A stretch of 64,000 nt of DNA from Atrichornis clamosus (GCA_013400975.1 WBMZ01000268.1:33009-97008), one strand, 5' to 3'. Positions 26,806 to 40,096 are shown, numbered from the stretch's first letter. Program-made: numbers and translations. The notes: generated by a model not told the origin, from the letters alone.

Positions 26806-29800
26806 CTTCTCATTTATTACTGGGTAAAAGCACTCTGGCCCTGTAACTATGATCTGTTTTTAAAAGCATATACTAGCTGATGGAATGGAGATGGAATAGT
26901 ATGGAAAGAAATATCTATTAACCTTAAGTAAAAATTTCTAAATAAATAACAATATCCATCAATTATAACTTACAGTGCTTCGGTTTTCAAGGCCCTGTGC
27001 AGATATCAGTCCATTGTTGTAATAAGAATTCATTTGCTATATACTACAATTTGATTAAGTTCTAATCCTCATTCTTGTTCAGTCTGTAGAAAATATACTA
27101 GAAAATATCAATTTTTCAAACACTACAGAATGCCTGTTTTCTGTATTGATACTTTTTTCAATAGTAGTCACATAAATTGCTCACTCTCTTGAAGGTTTCC
27201 TTCAAAATTATTCCAGCCTTCAAATACAATGAGTATCTTTCCTACCTCTGTGGATGAGTTCTGATTTGTTTCCACTTCTTAGCCAAATTTCACTCTGTCT
27301 CTCTGGAGTTGCACTGGTTTTAATTCAATTGTCATCGCTCATGTTCTGATATTTAGGCTAAACCCTTTACTTTTGCATGAATGACTTTCTTAAAAACAAA
27401 GAAAAATACAGGAAATGATAGAAGCAAAAATATTTTAGCTTTTCTAGTATATGGGGTTTTTTTCTGTACCATGCTGCAGCACCTTGAGTAACAAATTACT
27501 CTCATTATTAAATGCAGTCAGTCACACCCAATGACACTGTATTATTACGAAATCATGAACATTGCAAAAAAAAAAAATAATTATCCAAGGTGTTTCTTTG
27601 GGTGTTTCTCCCTTAAACTTCTTACACTAAGAGGTCTGTCTAGTGACTTGCATTCTCTGGTCAACTCAGAAACTTCTCTGTTTCAGTGTGAAAATAAACC
27701 CTCGTTACATTGCACCATGACCCTGAAAGTTTCCAAAGAGTAAATAGTTTTCTCTGATCCATCAGGAAGGATATAAATGCTTCACACCTATAGATCTTCC
27801 TCTTCCTTCACTGGAGGGTAAAACTGTTGTGGAGATAATCATAGACAGATTATTCTCTCCTATTTTAGCCAACTAAACTAGTCACCTTGGCTCCCTCTGT
27901 CTTACTGGAAGAGGCTTTTAAATCCTACCTGCATTGACATTTTTCTTAGGATGAGCTTGATTGTCTCTCTTTTTTGCATCTCTTTTCTCTAAGTGTGTGA
28001 GTTGTATTTTATTATCTTCAAGAAGATAGCTAACTCTTAGAAGGCTAAATTCAGTGAAATTATTGTCCACCTTTTAGTGTTTATTCTGTTACCTTCTCTT
28101 TAAGAATTGTGTTATTCTCTTCCTTGTGCTATCAAAAGAGAAGGTGCCTTGCCAAGGTTTCCAATCTAGCCTAATTCTACACATTCTAAATTGTGATCCA
28201 ATAATTTAAAAATTTACAGACATTGTGTTGAAAACAGATGCTTGCTTGCTTTTCTAAAGTCACTAGAACGAACACCTGAACTGAACGACTCAAAGGAATT
28301 TCTGAAGTTCTCAGTTTCAGTCTTCAGCAGATTCTCAGCAGGTGTTCTGCTGGGTACCAGTCTGAGAGCATGGTATGACTTAGGTGGATATTGTACAGCT
28401 AAAGTATGGAAGACGTGCTTGTTATGGGGCATGCTGGGGAGGTCTCTGATCCAACATTCAGTAGCTCCAGCTGCAATGAAACTTCAGGATCCATCTGACA
28501 TTCAGCCTCATGAGATGAGATTCTCCTTTGGTAGCGTTCCAGCTTTCCTTCCTCAGATGATTTCTATCCATGACTTAAGGTACATCTTGTCAAACGGTGT
28601 GAGCATTTGAGTAATTTGAATTCTTTGAATTAATAATCACATGACCTTTTGATATGTTTGATGCTTGAGAACATTCTTGACCTACTGTTGTAAACGTGCT
28701 AATTTGGAGATTCAAAACAAGATGGAGGACAAAGTGAAAGTATTCAGTCTCTGCAATCTTACAATTAAAATGGTGTGTACACAAGAAAATAGAATACATC
28801 TTACTATGTCAAAACAGTTCACCACAGGAGGATAGTGTTTTTCTATACCACTGAAAATTAATAGAGAACTTTTGAGGTAGAAAACTCAGTCCATGTGAGT
28901 ATAAACAGCAGACTGTTCTGCATATTTAAACAAAAGTGCTGCATTTATTCAGAAAAAAAAAATCAAACACAAACAACACCTCTGCATTAGAGCAGCCAAA
29001 GTATTTTATGTGAAAATTTTACCTTTCTGAAAAACAAGATAGCAAATAAGCATAGGGCAAAAACCATTTGGTTTCATTAACTGAATTAAACTCCTCCACA
29101 GAAAATTACTTTCCCTTTAGTCTCACATTTCTCTGAAAACTTGGTGTGTTAAAAAGTATAGTTCACTTTTTTTCCTATTTACACAAGGTTTATCACGATA
29201 ATACAGTCAGCCATTCTTTATACAGTCACACAGTAAAATATGAAACAGTTGGCTAAAAAAAGCCTGATTCGAAGTTTTCCTTATATGGCACATCATTGGC
29301 AAATGTCTCTCACGGATATCACCAAAATGTAATTATAATGTCATGGGGTTTTATCATTCAGATACAGTCAGTATTAGTCTGTTTGAGTCTACTGCATGAG
29401 ACTTTGAGTCTAGACAAAGCATGAAAGCAAAGCATCAGCTGACAATGCTTTTTGCTGTTTCAGTTATCCTCGCCAGTCATATGTTAGCGTCTCTGTATCA
29501 TCTACCCTGATCCTCTATTTTATCATGAACAAAAATGTATTTTCACACTGACTAGTCTTTGATACAGTGCCAACGTTGCGAATTTCTGGGACTCCCAAAT
29601 AACAAGTTTCTATCCCATCTTTACAGATATGTGGGTAATATAAACGAATATGCCACACAATTTTTGTAAACAGTAGAAGAAGAAGTAAATTAAAAGAATA
29701 TTCAGGGGAGTAAAGAACAATAGATACTGACTTTAGTGTGACTTAGTTTAGAATTTCCTTTAGTGTGGTCACTGTGTCAAAGCTGTGCACAATGTAGACA

Positions 29801-32800
29801 CTAGAGTGTTAAGGACAAAGATAATTTAATGATCTGTGACATTATAACTATGAGTCTGTGTAAAACAGCAGGACATATTAGGGAGAATTTGGAGTATGAA
29901 GAAATTATTGTGCTTGGTTTACTATGAACACAAAGGAAAAATAGATGAAAATGCAGATGCAGATGTATTCACGGAATGAGATCACTGTCTATAAGACTGT
30001 TAATCAGTGGGAAGAAAGGACATTAGCCTTTAAACTCCAGAAGCAGAATTATCTGTGTGCACTTGTTTCACTTCTGGAAATCTTTATTTCCCAAACTTAA
30101 GTACTATTATGCTGCAAAATATAAAATGTTAATATTAACACCATTCTGCCAGAGGAAACAGAGCAGAATTTCTAGTCTTTGGTAAAGTCTAGCTTTAGTG
30201 AAGTCATATACATAAAAGCCCAGTATGAGATTCTATTTCTTGAAAACCCCTAGTGAGCTTTCAAATGCCAGAAAACTCTTAAGTATTCACTTACATGTTG
30301 CAATTAATTTGAGACATTCTAAATAGATTAAAATACTTTAAACTTGATACCTTATGTGTAGTATACTTTATATGTATATACACACATAATATCTAAAAAT
30401 AACTTCTACCAAAAATTTTATGATAGTTTAAGGAAGAGAGGCTACTTCCATACCATTTACTGAAGCTATCTGTTGCAGTTTAACTTATCAGACCATTTGA
30501 ATATATCATATTTAAGATACAAATAAAAGACAACTCTAAATTATGTGTAATACTTCAGTAATCAAGTGCAGACAAATGAGGTAGGCATTCATGGTCTCAA
30601 TTTTCTAAGAAGCTGAATAGTTGTTAATTACAGCAGAAAGCATTCCATCCCATTTCAAATACCTTTACCTTTTACTTTATCTTTGTTACTAGGAAACCAT
30701 TAACACATTATAGGGAATGGGAAATTCTACAGTAATGCATAATTTTGTTATTTAGCCTTCCTCTTTACACATTAACCCTTTAAATATATATTTTTCTGTG
30801 TTTAGTGAAGAGAGGAAATATTTTCTAGCACCCATCAAAGGTATTACATTTAAGATAAAAATCCTTTACATATTCACTTCGTTGAAAATGCAATGGCAGT
30901 ACGATTTACACAAGCTAATTTGTTAACATGTCTCACAATAGAGAACAACAGGATTTCTCTGCGACTTCTGTGAAACTAAAAAGATTGACGTTGGCTATCC
31001 ATGGATGTAGCTTATGTGGTGGTACAACATTTGCTGGAAAGCAATTTAAATATGAATAACATGTTAGGTTTCTGGGTGGTTTTTAAGTATGAAATATCAA
31101 TAATTCATTTGTTAAATGAAGTAAGAATTGACGATTCCACAATAAAAAAAGCTTTGAAAGGAAGATCAGCTTAAGAAGTTCTTGCTGCCTGCTTCAGTCA
31201 TGGTTCTGAGTTTAAAAAATGGGTTGAGTAATCTTAACCCCATATTAATTCACTGATAAAATGGACAAGGGCAGCATGTTACTGCACAGGGTTGGGAAAA
31301 AATAGGCATGCAGGATGTAAAAATGTTTTAAGCCAACATTGTTGATTAACTCCTTAAACTATCAAACTGAGGTCCCACTAACTCAGAACTAGCTTCAGCT
31401 TGCAGAACATTATTAAATGTAAGGTGCAATTCTGTGCTTTCAGAAATGAATGTGAATAAATCATATAATATCACAGATATAATTTTCAATTTATTATTTA
31501 CAATTAAGATTGGCAAGCAGTAGTGGAAAGCAATACTCATATTACTAAAAAAAGAATACCCTTGTAAGGAAAAACATGTTTGAAAAAGCTGTGAAAAAAG
31601 GACTATATACCAAAAAGTAACAGCTCAGAAAGGCGAAAGTCACAGTGGACAAGTGACTCAGAATTATATTCCAGCATCACTCATCAATGTAACTGCAGAG
31701 TAGTATTTGAGAAATGTTGAGAGATTATGTTTTCTCCCATTACACAACATTACCAAACTAGAATATTGCATGTAGTTCTTGTATTTACACCCCTAATAGA
31801 AAAATTATAGTAGAAACAAAAATTATGACTTAAGTTATTCAGAACTAGGAAAATCCTCTTTACTTGCAGACTGAAGGTGTTCAGTTTATCAAAAGGAAGT
31901 GTAAATTATTTATATACATATAAACACATTTTTATCTGAGATAAAATTTTAGATGTGAAAGGGTTCTGTTTGGACAAAGTCTTAAAAATTCAGTTCTATA
32001 AGTTGCTGAGACACTTCAGCTTCTAAAGACATTACCTTTTGTAAATAATTTCACTCTTACCCAATAAGAATTATTTGTATAAAAAATAAATATAGTCTCA
32101 GAAATATAAGAAATAAGAATCTAAGTTTCTTGGATTTTGAATTGTTCTTTCTCATGTCTAAATAAAAAAGAAATAAAAAAGTGTAGCTTCATTAATGTAC
32201 TTGGAGATAAGGGAGCATCAAATATCTATACCTTCATGTAGTGAAAAAATGACTTAGTGTTCAGAAAAGAATGATCATATAAAAATCCATGCCATTCCTT
32301 AAAATATGATCTTTTCTCCTTCCTCTATATGAGCAGGTTTTTAAATTGCTACAAAAAGTAAAAAGCTAGTAGAGAAAGGTTTTCCAGTATTTCATTAATC
32401 AAAGCCTCCAGAAGTTCAGACTGATTTTAACTGCAAAATGTATAATCAATTTATCAGAAAGTACATTACTATGTTAAACAATGTTTGCTTCTAACTCTAA
32501 AAAAACAAAAAACAAAAAACCCCCAAACAAACAAACAAAAACATCTAAGAGGTGCTTATTCTTAGGCAAGGGTTATTTTTTCAGATTTGCTGACATGAGA
32601 CGTAGTGTCAATGAAGATTCACTTTGGTAAAAACCAGGAATAGGTGTACAAACATGCAGTGCTCAGTTTCTCAGTGTTGTCAATTTGAATTTGAATTATG
32701 AATGAATATTTCCTCATTATTAGTTTAAATAAAAAACCCCTCAATCTTAAGAATACAGGTGCAGTAGTACAGAGAAATAGCACCATATTATTCATCCTGA

Positions 32801-32921
32801 ACTTTCTTTAAAAAAATTATTTCTTATGTCATATTTATGACATTCAGGAGAAAGCATCAGTGTAATAAAGCTGCAACACAGAGCTCTGGCAGGAGACTGT
32901 TTTTCTCCTGGCACGACTCAC
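26806..32921. other. AT-rich intergenic sequence
   Basis: No transposon or gene is recognised. A frame of 122 codons on the plus strand at 28242-28610 overlaps an antisense frame and has no recognisable similarity. There are A-rich low-complexity runs near 28950 and 32498-32540 (A5-6C and CAAA steps). Confidence 0.55.
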
Positions 32922-33089
32922 ACAATCTGGATAATGGCCACCATATTGACTTTCACAGTGTAGGCTGTGAGGGGACAGGATGCTAATCTTATAATGTTTG
33001 TACAGTGACTCATCTTCCACATAAGTAATAAAGGCAGAGAACAAGACTGTCTTTGTAGTATGTCTTTTCACGGGAGGCATTACCAGAAC
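32922..33089 (-). CDS. Candidate coding exon, protein not recognised
   Basis: On the minus strand a long pyrimidine-rich run ending TTTCACCCCACAG precedes 33089, and a GTGAGT donor (plus-strand ACTCAC at 32916-32921) follows 32922. The 168 bases between are exactly 56 codons, open in phase 0 at both ends. The peptide includes SAFITYVEDESLYKHYKIS. Third positions are nearer 47% GC than the AT-rich surroundings. If the donor is ignored, the frame runs on to a stop at 32844. I do not recognise the protein and see no signal peptide or membrane segment. No neighbouring exon is established. It could be a pseudo-exon, since dozens of frames this long are expected by chance here; the pairing of strong splice sites with an in-phase length is what raises it above background. 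Confidence 0.22.
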
Positions 33090-36000
33090 CTGTGGGGTGA
33101 AATGTAGGTGGCAGTGGCGGGAGGAAGGAAAATTAGAAAATATGAGTAAAAAGGGAGGTTGTGTAGAATTGCTGAGTTTTGCAGTTTCATATCTGTTCTT
33201 CGTCAAAAATGAAGATTATTAATTCCCTGGTCTCTTAGCCTTGGGAAATTATAAAAGCAGAGATTTAAGCACACCAAATCTGCACATTCCAAAAAATAAA
33301 TGCTACTGTGGCCTTCACAATTTCAACTTTTATTTTTAAAAAAGAGGAGGACAGTGGAAGGATGAGCCTGGATCGTGAGGACACTGAGAGAATAATTGGA
33401 GAAGGGAGGGTGAGAGAAGATGATTTAGTTGCAGTAGAGAGTAGTATAGGACAGAAGAACAGTAACTGGTTTATGGAATGTCCCAGTGCATCAGGCAGGC
33501 TTGAGCAATACCAGAGTGGCAAGAATTGCAACAGGACACCTGCAGCTGCTGTAGGGTGTTGACATGAGTATATGTGAGTATATGACATTGAGTAGTGCAT
33601 TTGTTTTTAAGAGCTGGGTGGCCTGTATAGTAAGATTGAAAGGCAGAGCCCTGGTACTGGAGGCACTCGTGTTCTCTGTCTTTCTCTATCACTGCTCTTC
33701 ATCTGCTTGTCACGTCCCCATGGTTGCTCACTGTAAGATCAGTGAAAGAGGAGGCAGGACAAAACACATGATTGTATGAAAAGAGGATGCTAAAGGAAAG
33801 GAAGGACTATTGAGTAATGTCAGCAGCCCTGATGAATGACTAACATTCCAGCAGGGCTGTTAGAGACGTGAAATGCATGTGATTTGGAAGATTAGAAAAT
33901 AAATCTAAGCCTGGAAAATGCTGTTGCCTGTTGCAGTCTTTCCCCTTTTCCCTAGAAGGCTGTTAAGATTAGCTGTTGATGCAAGAAATGAGTATGGGTT
34001 AAACAAAAGGAACTATATGTCATCAGAAGGAGGAGCCCAAGTGAAACACTTAGCTTCAGTCCTGAATGCAGTGGTAAAGAGAAGCAGTAAAGAGCCAGTG
34101 TCCAAAAGAACAAGAATGAAAGTGAAAAAGGCCACTCATTGGATATTTTGGACAGAAAGCAGGCCTGCTATTGATAATACCAAAATTGAACTTTGCATGA
34201 CCTTTAAAGCACATACCCATTTCCTATTTAGAAAGCACTTGGGAGACATGGGGAAACCACAAACCAAAGAGGGAACATTACATTATTAAGAGGCTTCAGT
34301 GTAATGACAATGAGTGGGAGCAAATATATGATCTGCTGGGATGGCAAGCACAGAAGGAAGGAACTTTGGAGGGAGCAGCATAGTGCTGTGGAGAATCACT
34401 TCAATTTGAAGAGCAAGAATGGTTTGGAAGAGGCCTGCAAAACTGCATGCTGTCATCAGAGTGAGGAGTTTGGAGAATATTTCAGAGATACAGAGAGATA
34501 TGCAAAGCAGCATTTGTAGGAAAATGGAATTAATCAAACAGCTTCCATGCACCTTAGTCTGTGGAAGCGGATAGCAGCAGGAGACACTGAAGAAGAACAA
34601 AGAAATATACCAAAAGCATGTGAACAGAAAGAGAACTAGACAAGGAAATAACCTTGTGATCAGTAGAAAAGCTGTATAGCAGGATGCAAGAGGAAATCAG
34701 GAGGAAGGACAGGAAAAGAAATTATCAGAAAGACCTCTAATTAAAAGGAGTAAAATTATCAAGGGACACATGGAGTATATTTTCATCTAAAACGTTTCAT
34801 AGAAATCATGAAAGAAGTATTTGGGGCTTTGTGTTCATCTGAATGCATATGATTTTTAAGAAACAGAAATTGTATGATGATTTATATTTTGTAGAGCATA
34901 TGGTATTCTGAGGTAATTATCTTGACTGAAGCTTCTGAAGGTTACAATACTATACCTACTATGCTATACCAAAATTATGTGACAGTAATTTTATTACGTC
35001 TGTACAACAACTAGCATGGAAATAATGTGGCTTTGGGCACATTCTTTGTATTTGTGTGTGTAAAATCATTTCAGACACACATACGCAGACTTAATTCATT
35101 TGGATCTGGAAAATACACCTAGGGTGCTTTGGGCACCCTGCCACCAGGGCTATATGCAAGCCAGAGCAAATCTGCTGACAGTTATCTTTCTGCTTGCTGT
35201 AACTGAGGCACAGGAGCCCTTTGCCTCGCTCGTAGCCATGACACAACATTTAGCAAATCTGTCAGAACCACCTGAATAGTGGGTCTTTCATGTTCACTAT
35301 TCTAGATTAACATTTTTCCTGAATGTCTCTTAAAAACCAAAGAGGTCATGAAGGACAGGTTAATAAGAGTATTCAGGATTAAAGAAGACTTGCTTTGCTG
35401 AAGGTTTCGACTAAAATTGTTCTGCTGTTGTTTTTTAACTTGACTCTTGATTTCTGTTTGTACAAAATAAGAACAACTAAGCCTTGTCATTCCTGACCAT
35501 GACATTCATGTTGAACAAATAATTATTAACAAAAATATCATCAGGCAAAATAAATAAAAATAAGATGCATTACTTTTGTATGCAGAGAGAAAAAGAAAAG
35601 GAAACTAGAGCAAAAGAGTCTAAAAAATGAAGAGGAAGAAAATTAGTGATGCTGATATTACTGAGATGTTGACTACTCAATTTTTAATGAAGAAAAAAGT
35701 GAGGGAAGTAAGTATAATTAGGAAATAATGAAGCTTCTCTAAATACACCTGTTTATAAAGCAGAGGTAAGAAGATGCTGGAATGTACAATGGCTGTATTC
35801 ACCAGCATAGTGCTTTGTATGTAAAGTACTGACTGAGGCCAGATTTTCTTCTGCTTAGACTGCTGTGACTACTGATTCAAGGAGCATAAGAATTATATAG
35901 GGATTTCTAGAGAAGTTTCTTATAGAATTTAACCTAAAATAATCTAAAGTGAATTGTCTAATTTACTGACAATTTTCATTAAAAAACGAAAGAACACCAT

Positions 36001-36349
36001 AGATATTTTTCTGGCATTAAACAGTTATGAAACTTTTTTTCTGGTAACTAATGTTTTTTACTGAACACTTGTTGTCTTCTAAAAGAGCAAATGGGTAGTT
36101 ATTCAAAGTTTGGAAATAATGGCTGCTGTAGACCTGAAAAAGGTTCTGTAGTTTTGTAGTTTCAGTTAATTTCTTAGTGGATTGTAGTCAGTTTCTGATG
36201 TAGCCCACTGTATTTCCTATGTCCACTGACATTCCCATCAGGAAGAAATGAATACTGAAATGGGTATTCTACAGAAGCTTTAAGAATTTCCTTCTAAGTT
36301 CATATTTGAGGCATCTAAAAGATAAATGCAAACAAATTTTTAATGTTCA
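33090..36349. other. Intergenic stretch, purine-rich on the plus strand in part
   Basis: From about 33340 to 34760 the plus strand is unusually rich in A and G (GAAGGGAGGGTGAGAGAAG-type text) and a little higher in GC than its flanks. Frames of 70-123 codons occur (for example 33918-34289 plus), partly because purine-rich text lacks TAA/TAG/TGA in some frames. No repeat family or protein domain is recognised. It could be an old unclassified retroelement, a noncoding transcript, or a compositional oddity. Confidence 0.45.
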
Positions 36350-37550
36350 CTGAAATTCCCAAGTCCCTGGAAAGTGGCCAGTATTATTCCAGGTTCCAAG
36401 AAGGACATGAGGAAAGATCCAGGGTACTACAGACCTGCTAGTCTAACCTGGAAAAATTATGGAGGAGGTCATAATGGGTGATATTGAAGGACATTTAAGA
36501 AAAAACACTATCATCAGGCATGGTGAACACGGACTCACAAAGCAAAAATTCTGTTTAACTAATTTGCTGTCCTATGATAAGATCACCCACGTAGTAGATG
36601 AAGGGAACTCTGTGAACAGTCAGTGGTCTGGCTGCTGGAGTAGAATGCACCATTAACAGTTTGCTGGTGATAACAGAGAGATTGCAATACTTAGTAACTA
36701 CCAGTGGCATGAAATTGAACAAGTTCAAATGCTAGATTCTGCCACTGGGATGCAATAACGCTACTCACAAGATTAAATTGGGAGAGGAGTGGCTGGAGAG
36801 CAGCCCTGCGGAGAGGGATCTGGTGATGCTCGTTGGCAGCAGGCTCTTTGCAAGTCAGCCAAGTGCCCTGGCAGCCAGGAGGGCAAACCACACCCTGTGT
36901 CAAACACAGCATCAGCAGCCAGGCAAAAGCGGTGATTATCACAGGGTATTCAGCATTGCTGCAGCCGCACTTTGGCCCTGTGTGCAGCTCTGGGCACCAC
37001 AGTCTAAGAAGGATGGGAAGGTACTCACATGTGTCCAGAGGTGGACAACAAAGCTGGTGAAAGGGCTGGAAGGAATGTCCTGTGAGGAGCAGCAGAGTAA
37101 CCCGGGTTTGTCTAGTTTGGAAAAAGAAGTCTGAGGGGCAACTGAGAGCTCTCTACAGCTCCCTGAGAAGGGGAAAACGAGAGGGAGGTGCTGAGATCTT
37201 CTTTCTGGTATTCGGTACAAGGACACATGGGAATGGTTCAAGGCTGTGTCAAGCAGGGTTAGATTTGAAATTAGAAACCATTACTTTAATGGGAGGGTGA
37301 TCAGACACTGGAACAGGGTTCCTAAAGAGGTGGTTGATGCCCCAAGCCTGTCAGTGTTTAAGAGGCATTTGGGCAATGCCCTTAACAACTGCTTTAACTT
37401 GTGGTCAGCNTGCCCTTAACCTTTAACTTGTGGTCAGCCCTGGATTGGTCAGGCAGTTGGACTTGATGGTCATTGTAGGTCTCTTCTAACTGAAATATTC
37501 TATTCTATTCTATTCTATTCTATTCTATTCTATTCTATTCTATTCTATTC
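36350..37550 (+). mobile_element. CR1 LINE, 5'-truncated copy with TATTC tail
   Basis: Matches to the CR1 ORF2 C-terminal part run from GACATGAGGAAAGATCCAGG (36407-36426) and a following TACAGACCTGCTAGTCTAACC block, through the segment around 36778-36830 (reading GEEWLESSP) and CAGCTCTGGGCACCACAG (36985-37002), to a GTTGGACTTGATGG motif at 37457-37470 and the 3' tail (TATTC)11 at 37496-37550. The encoded reverse transcriptase would drive LINE insertion, but the copy is broken. A jump near 36600-36640 skips several hundred bases of ORF2, and frameshifts and stops are scattered. A single N at 37410 sits inside a local duplication that the family lacks. The tail repeats are characteristic of one CR1 group. 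Nearby open frames are remnants of ORF2. Confidence 0.88.
37496..37550. repeat. (TATTC)11 microsatellite, CR1 3' tail
   Basis: Eleven perfect TATTC pentamers end the CR1 copy at 36350-37550. They are the element's own 3' repeat, expanded, so the array also marks the insertion's 3' junction. Confidence 0.95.
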
Positions 37551-38668
37551 TTTTAAATAATCTCCTACACAGGTCAATCTCTGACTTCAAATTCTGAGAT
37601 TGCGGATAAGCTCTAACAAGCAGAAATTTCACAGGCTATTTTTACATATAATGCAAGAGACTGTAAGAGAATTCATGAGGGATATAAACTAAAATAATCT
37701 TATACATAGCAAACTGCAAGGACCAAATTAAGGCAGGGATATTACATTCATTACTCTAAAATTTCACCCAGAGAATGAATAGTCATATAAATGTATGGTG
37801 GTATCAACATTTGCAGGGTGTTTAGGAATTAAAGGTAACATGGTATAAATTGAAAATTATTTGCCTGTCTTTCTTGATGTCAGTAAACAAGTCAAATATC
37901 AGCTTAAGAAAATGCAGGAAAATCTAAAGGGAATGTGTAAGACCTTTGTACCCGTTCAGCTACAAAAAAAAAATAGATCAATATTTTATAGTTAAAAAGG
38001 TGTTTTACATTTTAAAAGATGTTTTATGCTTCAAATGAAGCACAGATAGTTCCAAGTTTATTTTACATTCCCAGGTCTTGAAAGCCAAATTCAGTTCTCA
38101 TGTCACACAAAACTCCCAATGTGCCTAAGTTCTGCTCTTTATGATGAAGACTGCAACTATAAAGAACTCTAGAATTTCCTCTTGCAAATAAGAACCATTT
38201 ATTCTAGGATGTAATATTTGCACAGTGCCTATTATGGCAGGAGGTATCTCTAATTGGTGTCACTGGTAACATTTAAAACACAAACACATTTAGTGTACCA
38301 AATGAAAACAGTACTGAGACTATCTAATTCAATACCAAATAAACACAAAGCAATAACACTATTTATCTTCTTTTTTTTTAAATTTTTCATTGAACTAATA
38401 AATAAAAAGTAACATATTTTATATCAACAAGAATAACAGTGGATGGAGATCAAGGATATGAATTGAGTTGAACCTATATATATTAAACTGAAATCCAGAT
38501 CTGAATTCCTCAAACTATTGTAGCATCCAGATCCAAGTTTTATCCTGTACTGTCTCCTGTGCATATACATTTTGCAACATGATGCGTTCAAGCAAGAAAG
38601 TTGGTATGTTTTTGAGTTCTGCTGTGATTGAAAACCTTTTACTTTCTTCAGCATTTTTCTTAAGCAAT
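37551..38668. other. AT-rich intergenic sequence
   Basis: Nothing recognised. Two AT-rich runs with A and T homopolymers lie near 37966 and 38371. Confidence 0.6.
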
Positions 38669-39180
38669 TTTCATGGGTTTAGCCCCAGCCAGCAGCTAAG
38701 AACCATACAGCTACTCACTCCTTTCCTCACAGTGGGGTGGGGAAGAGAATTGGAAGGGTTAAAATGACAAATTTCATAGGTTGAGATAAACAATAATAGG
38801 AAAGGCAAAATCTGCACTCACAAGCAAAGCTAAACAGGGAATTCAGTCACCATGTCCCATGGACACATAAGTGTTCAACCATTTCCAGCAGAGCAGGGAT
38901 TCATCACGCTTTGCAGTGACTTGCATAGACAAACATCATAAGTTTAGATGTCCCACTTCCTCCGTCTCCCAGTTTTTATTGTTGAACATGACACCATATA
39001 GGATATCCCTTAGGTCAACTGGAGTCAGCTGTCCTCGCTGTGTCCCCTCCCAGTTCTTGCACCCCCAGCTCACTCGTTGGGAGGGTAGGGTGAGAAGCAT
39101 AAAATGGTTGACATTGTGTAAGCCCTGCTCAGGAGTAACTAAAACATCTCTGAATTATCAACACTGTCATTAGCACAGAT
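38669..39180 (-). mobile_element. Solo LTR, second copy of the 26-kb family, end degraded
   Basis: Plus-strand blocks match the copy at 26249-26800 in the same order: CATGG...AGCCCCAGCCAGCAGC at the left, then GGTTGAGATAAACAATAATAGG, CCATGTCCCATGGACAC, GTGTTCAACCATTTCCAGCAG, GTCAGCTGTCC, and a 'CAGGAGTAACTAAAACATC' block. Unlike the first copy it keeps the minus-strand TATA-like AACAATAAAAACTG near 38975-38990. The right end fades after about 39180 into AT-rich text, so about 90 bases of the LTR start are missing or unrecognisable and no target duplication can be read. Overlapping frames are not genes. Confidence 0.8.
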
Positions 39181-40084
39181 GAAATCTCACAAAATTATAA
39201 ATATCACAAATTTTTACTAATTTTGAATCAGGTTTTTTATTACTCCAGTTCGTTATGCTGATACCTCTGCCGCCACACTCCTAAACAAGACCTTGCTGTC
39301 ACAGGTCTCACAATTCTTGGCATGGAGATGACACCTTGGACAGTCCTCTTGTCAGATAAACAACATTTCTGAGCTCTCAGATGACCCCCACTCTATAATG
39401 GACATAATGGACAAAATTTTCCAGCCTTTCTCAGCATTTCTGGCCCTTAAGTGGATGATGGTAGATGAAGAAGGTCTGTCTCTCAGAAGTCCTCAGGGAA
39501 TGTTGGGCTGTTCAAGGATATACCTGGCTGGTGACTCAACAAAGGCAACCCCAGACATTGCATGATTCTGTTCATCAGGTTTGCACATTTGACAGAATTA
39601 GTAATGTGTGCCAATAAAGTACGTGGCAAGAAAATGAAAGAAGATTTTTTTTTTTTACAATTGTTTTTCAGTTTTAGCAAACTGCTTTCACAGAAACAAG
39701 TTTTTCTTGATTATCAGGAACAAGTAAGTAAAGACTAGCCCTGACTAATCTATCATTCTGGGCAACCACATCCTCTTTGGCAGTAGTACAGTGCAAATTA
39801 AGAGTGGGCAAGCTTAACTTTTTTGGATGTATTACAGTAAACTGTGATTCCCAAATGACAGGTGAATAAATTTTACATACTAGCATTGATCTCCAACTAT
39901 GTCTCTATGATTCAGAAAAGTAAAAAGGAAAATATTCTTAAAAGATCATCTCGCTAGATTAAGTCTTTAGCTCTTACAAGAAACATATTTGTTAAAATGT
40001 GGAGCTTCACAGACATGGCAAGGTAAATAAGAAAGACTGAAGACAACTAATTATCACAGGAGCCCATGAATTCAAGCAGTGGCC
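39181..40084. other. Intergenic sequence
   Basis: No repeat or gene recognised. The stretch 39240-39560 is somewhat GC-richer than its surroundings. Confidence 0.5.
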
Positions 40085-40090
40085 TTTAAT
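40085..40090 (-). promoter_or_regulatory. ATTAAA polyadenylation-type signal
   Basis: Reading the minus strand, ATTAAA lies seven bases after the TAA that ends the open frame at 40097-40311. ATTAAA is the commonest variant of AATAAA in vertebrates, but the hexamer is frequent in AT-rich DNA, so its value depends on whether the frame is a real terminal exon. Confidence 0.2.
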
Positions 40091-40096
40091 ACTATG

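Noticed and set aside
28242..28610. 122-codon plus-strand frame with Met start
   Set aside because: It is not recognisable, overlaps an antisense frame, has no splice or promoter context, and its length is within chance expectation.
26249..39180. Two same-family, same-strand LTRs as the two ends of one provirus
   Set aside because: The 12 kb between them shows no gag, pol or env sequence, the copies differ strongly from each other, and the first has its own target duplication.
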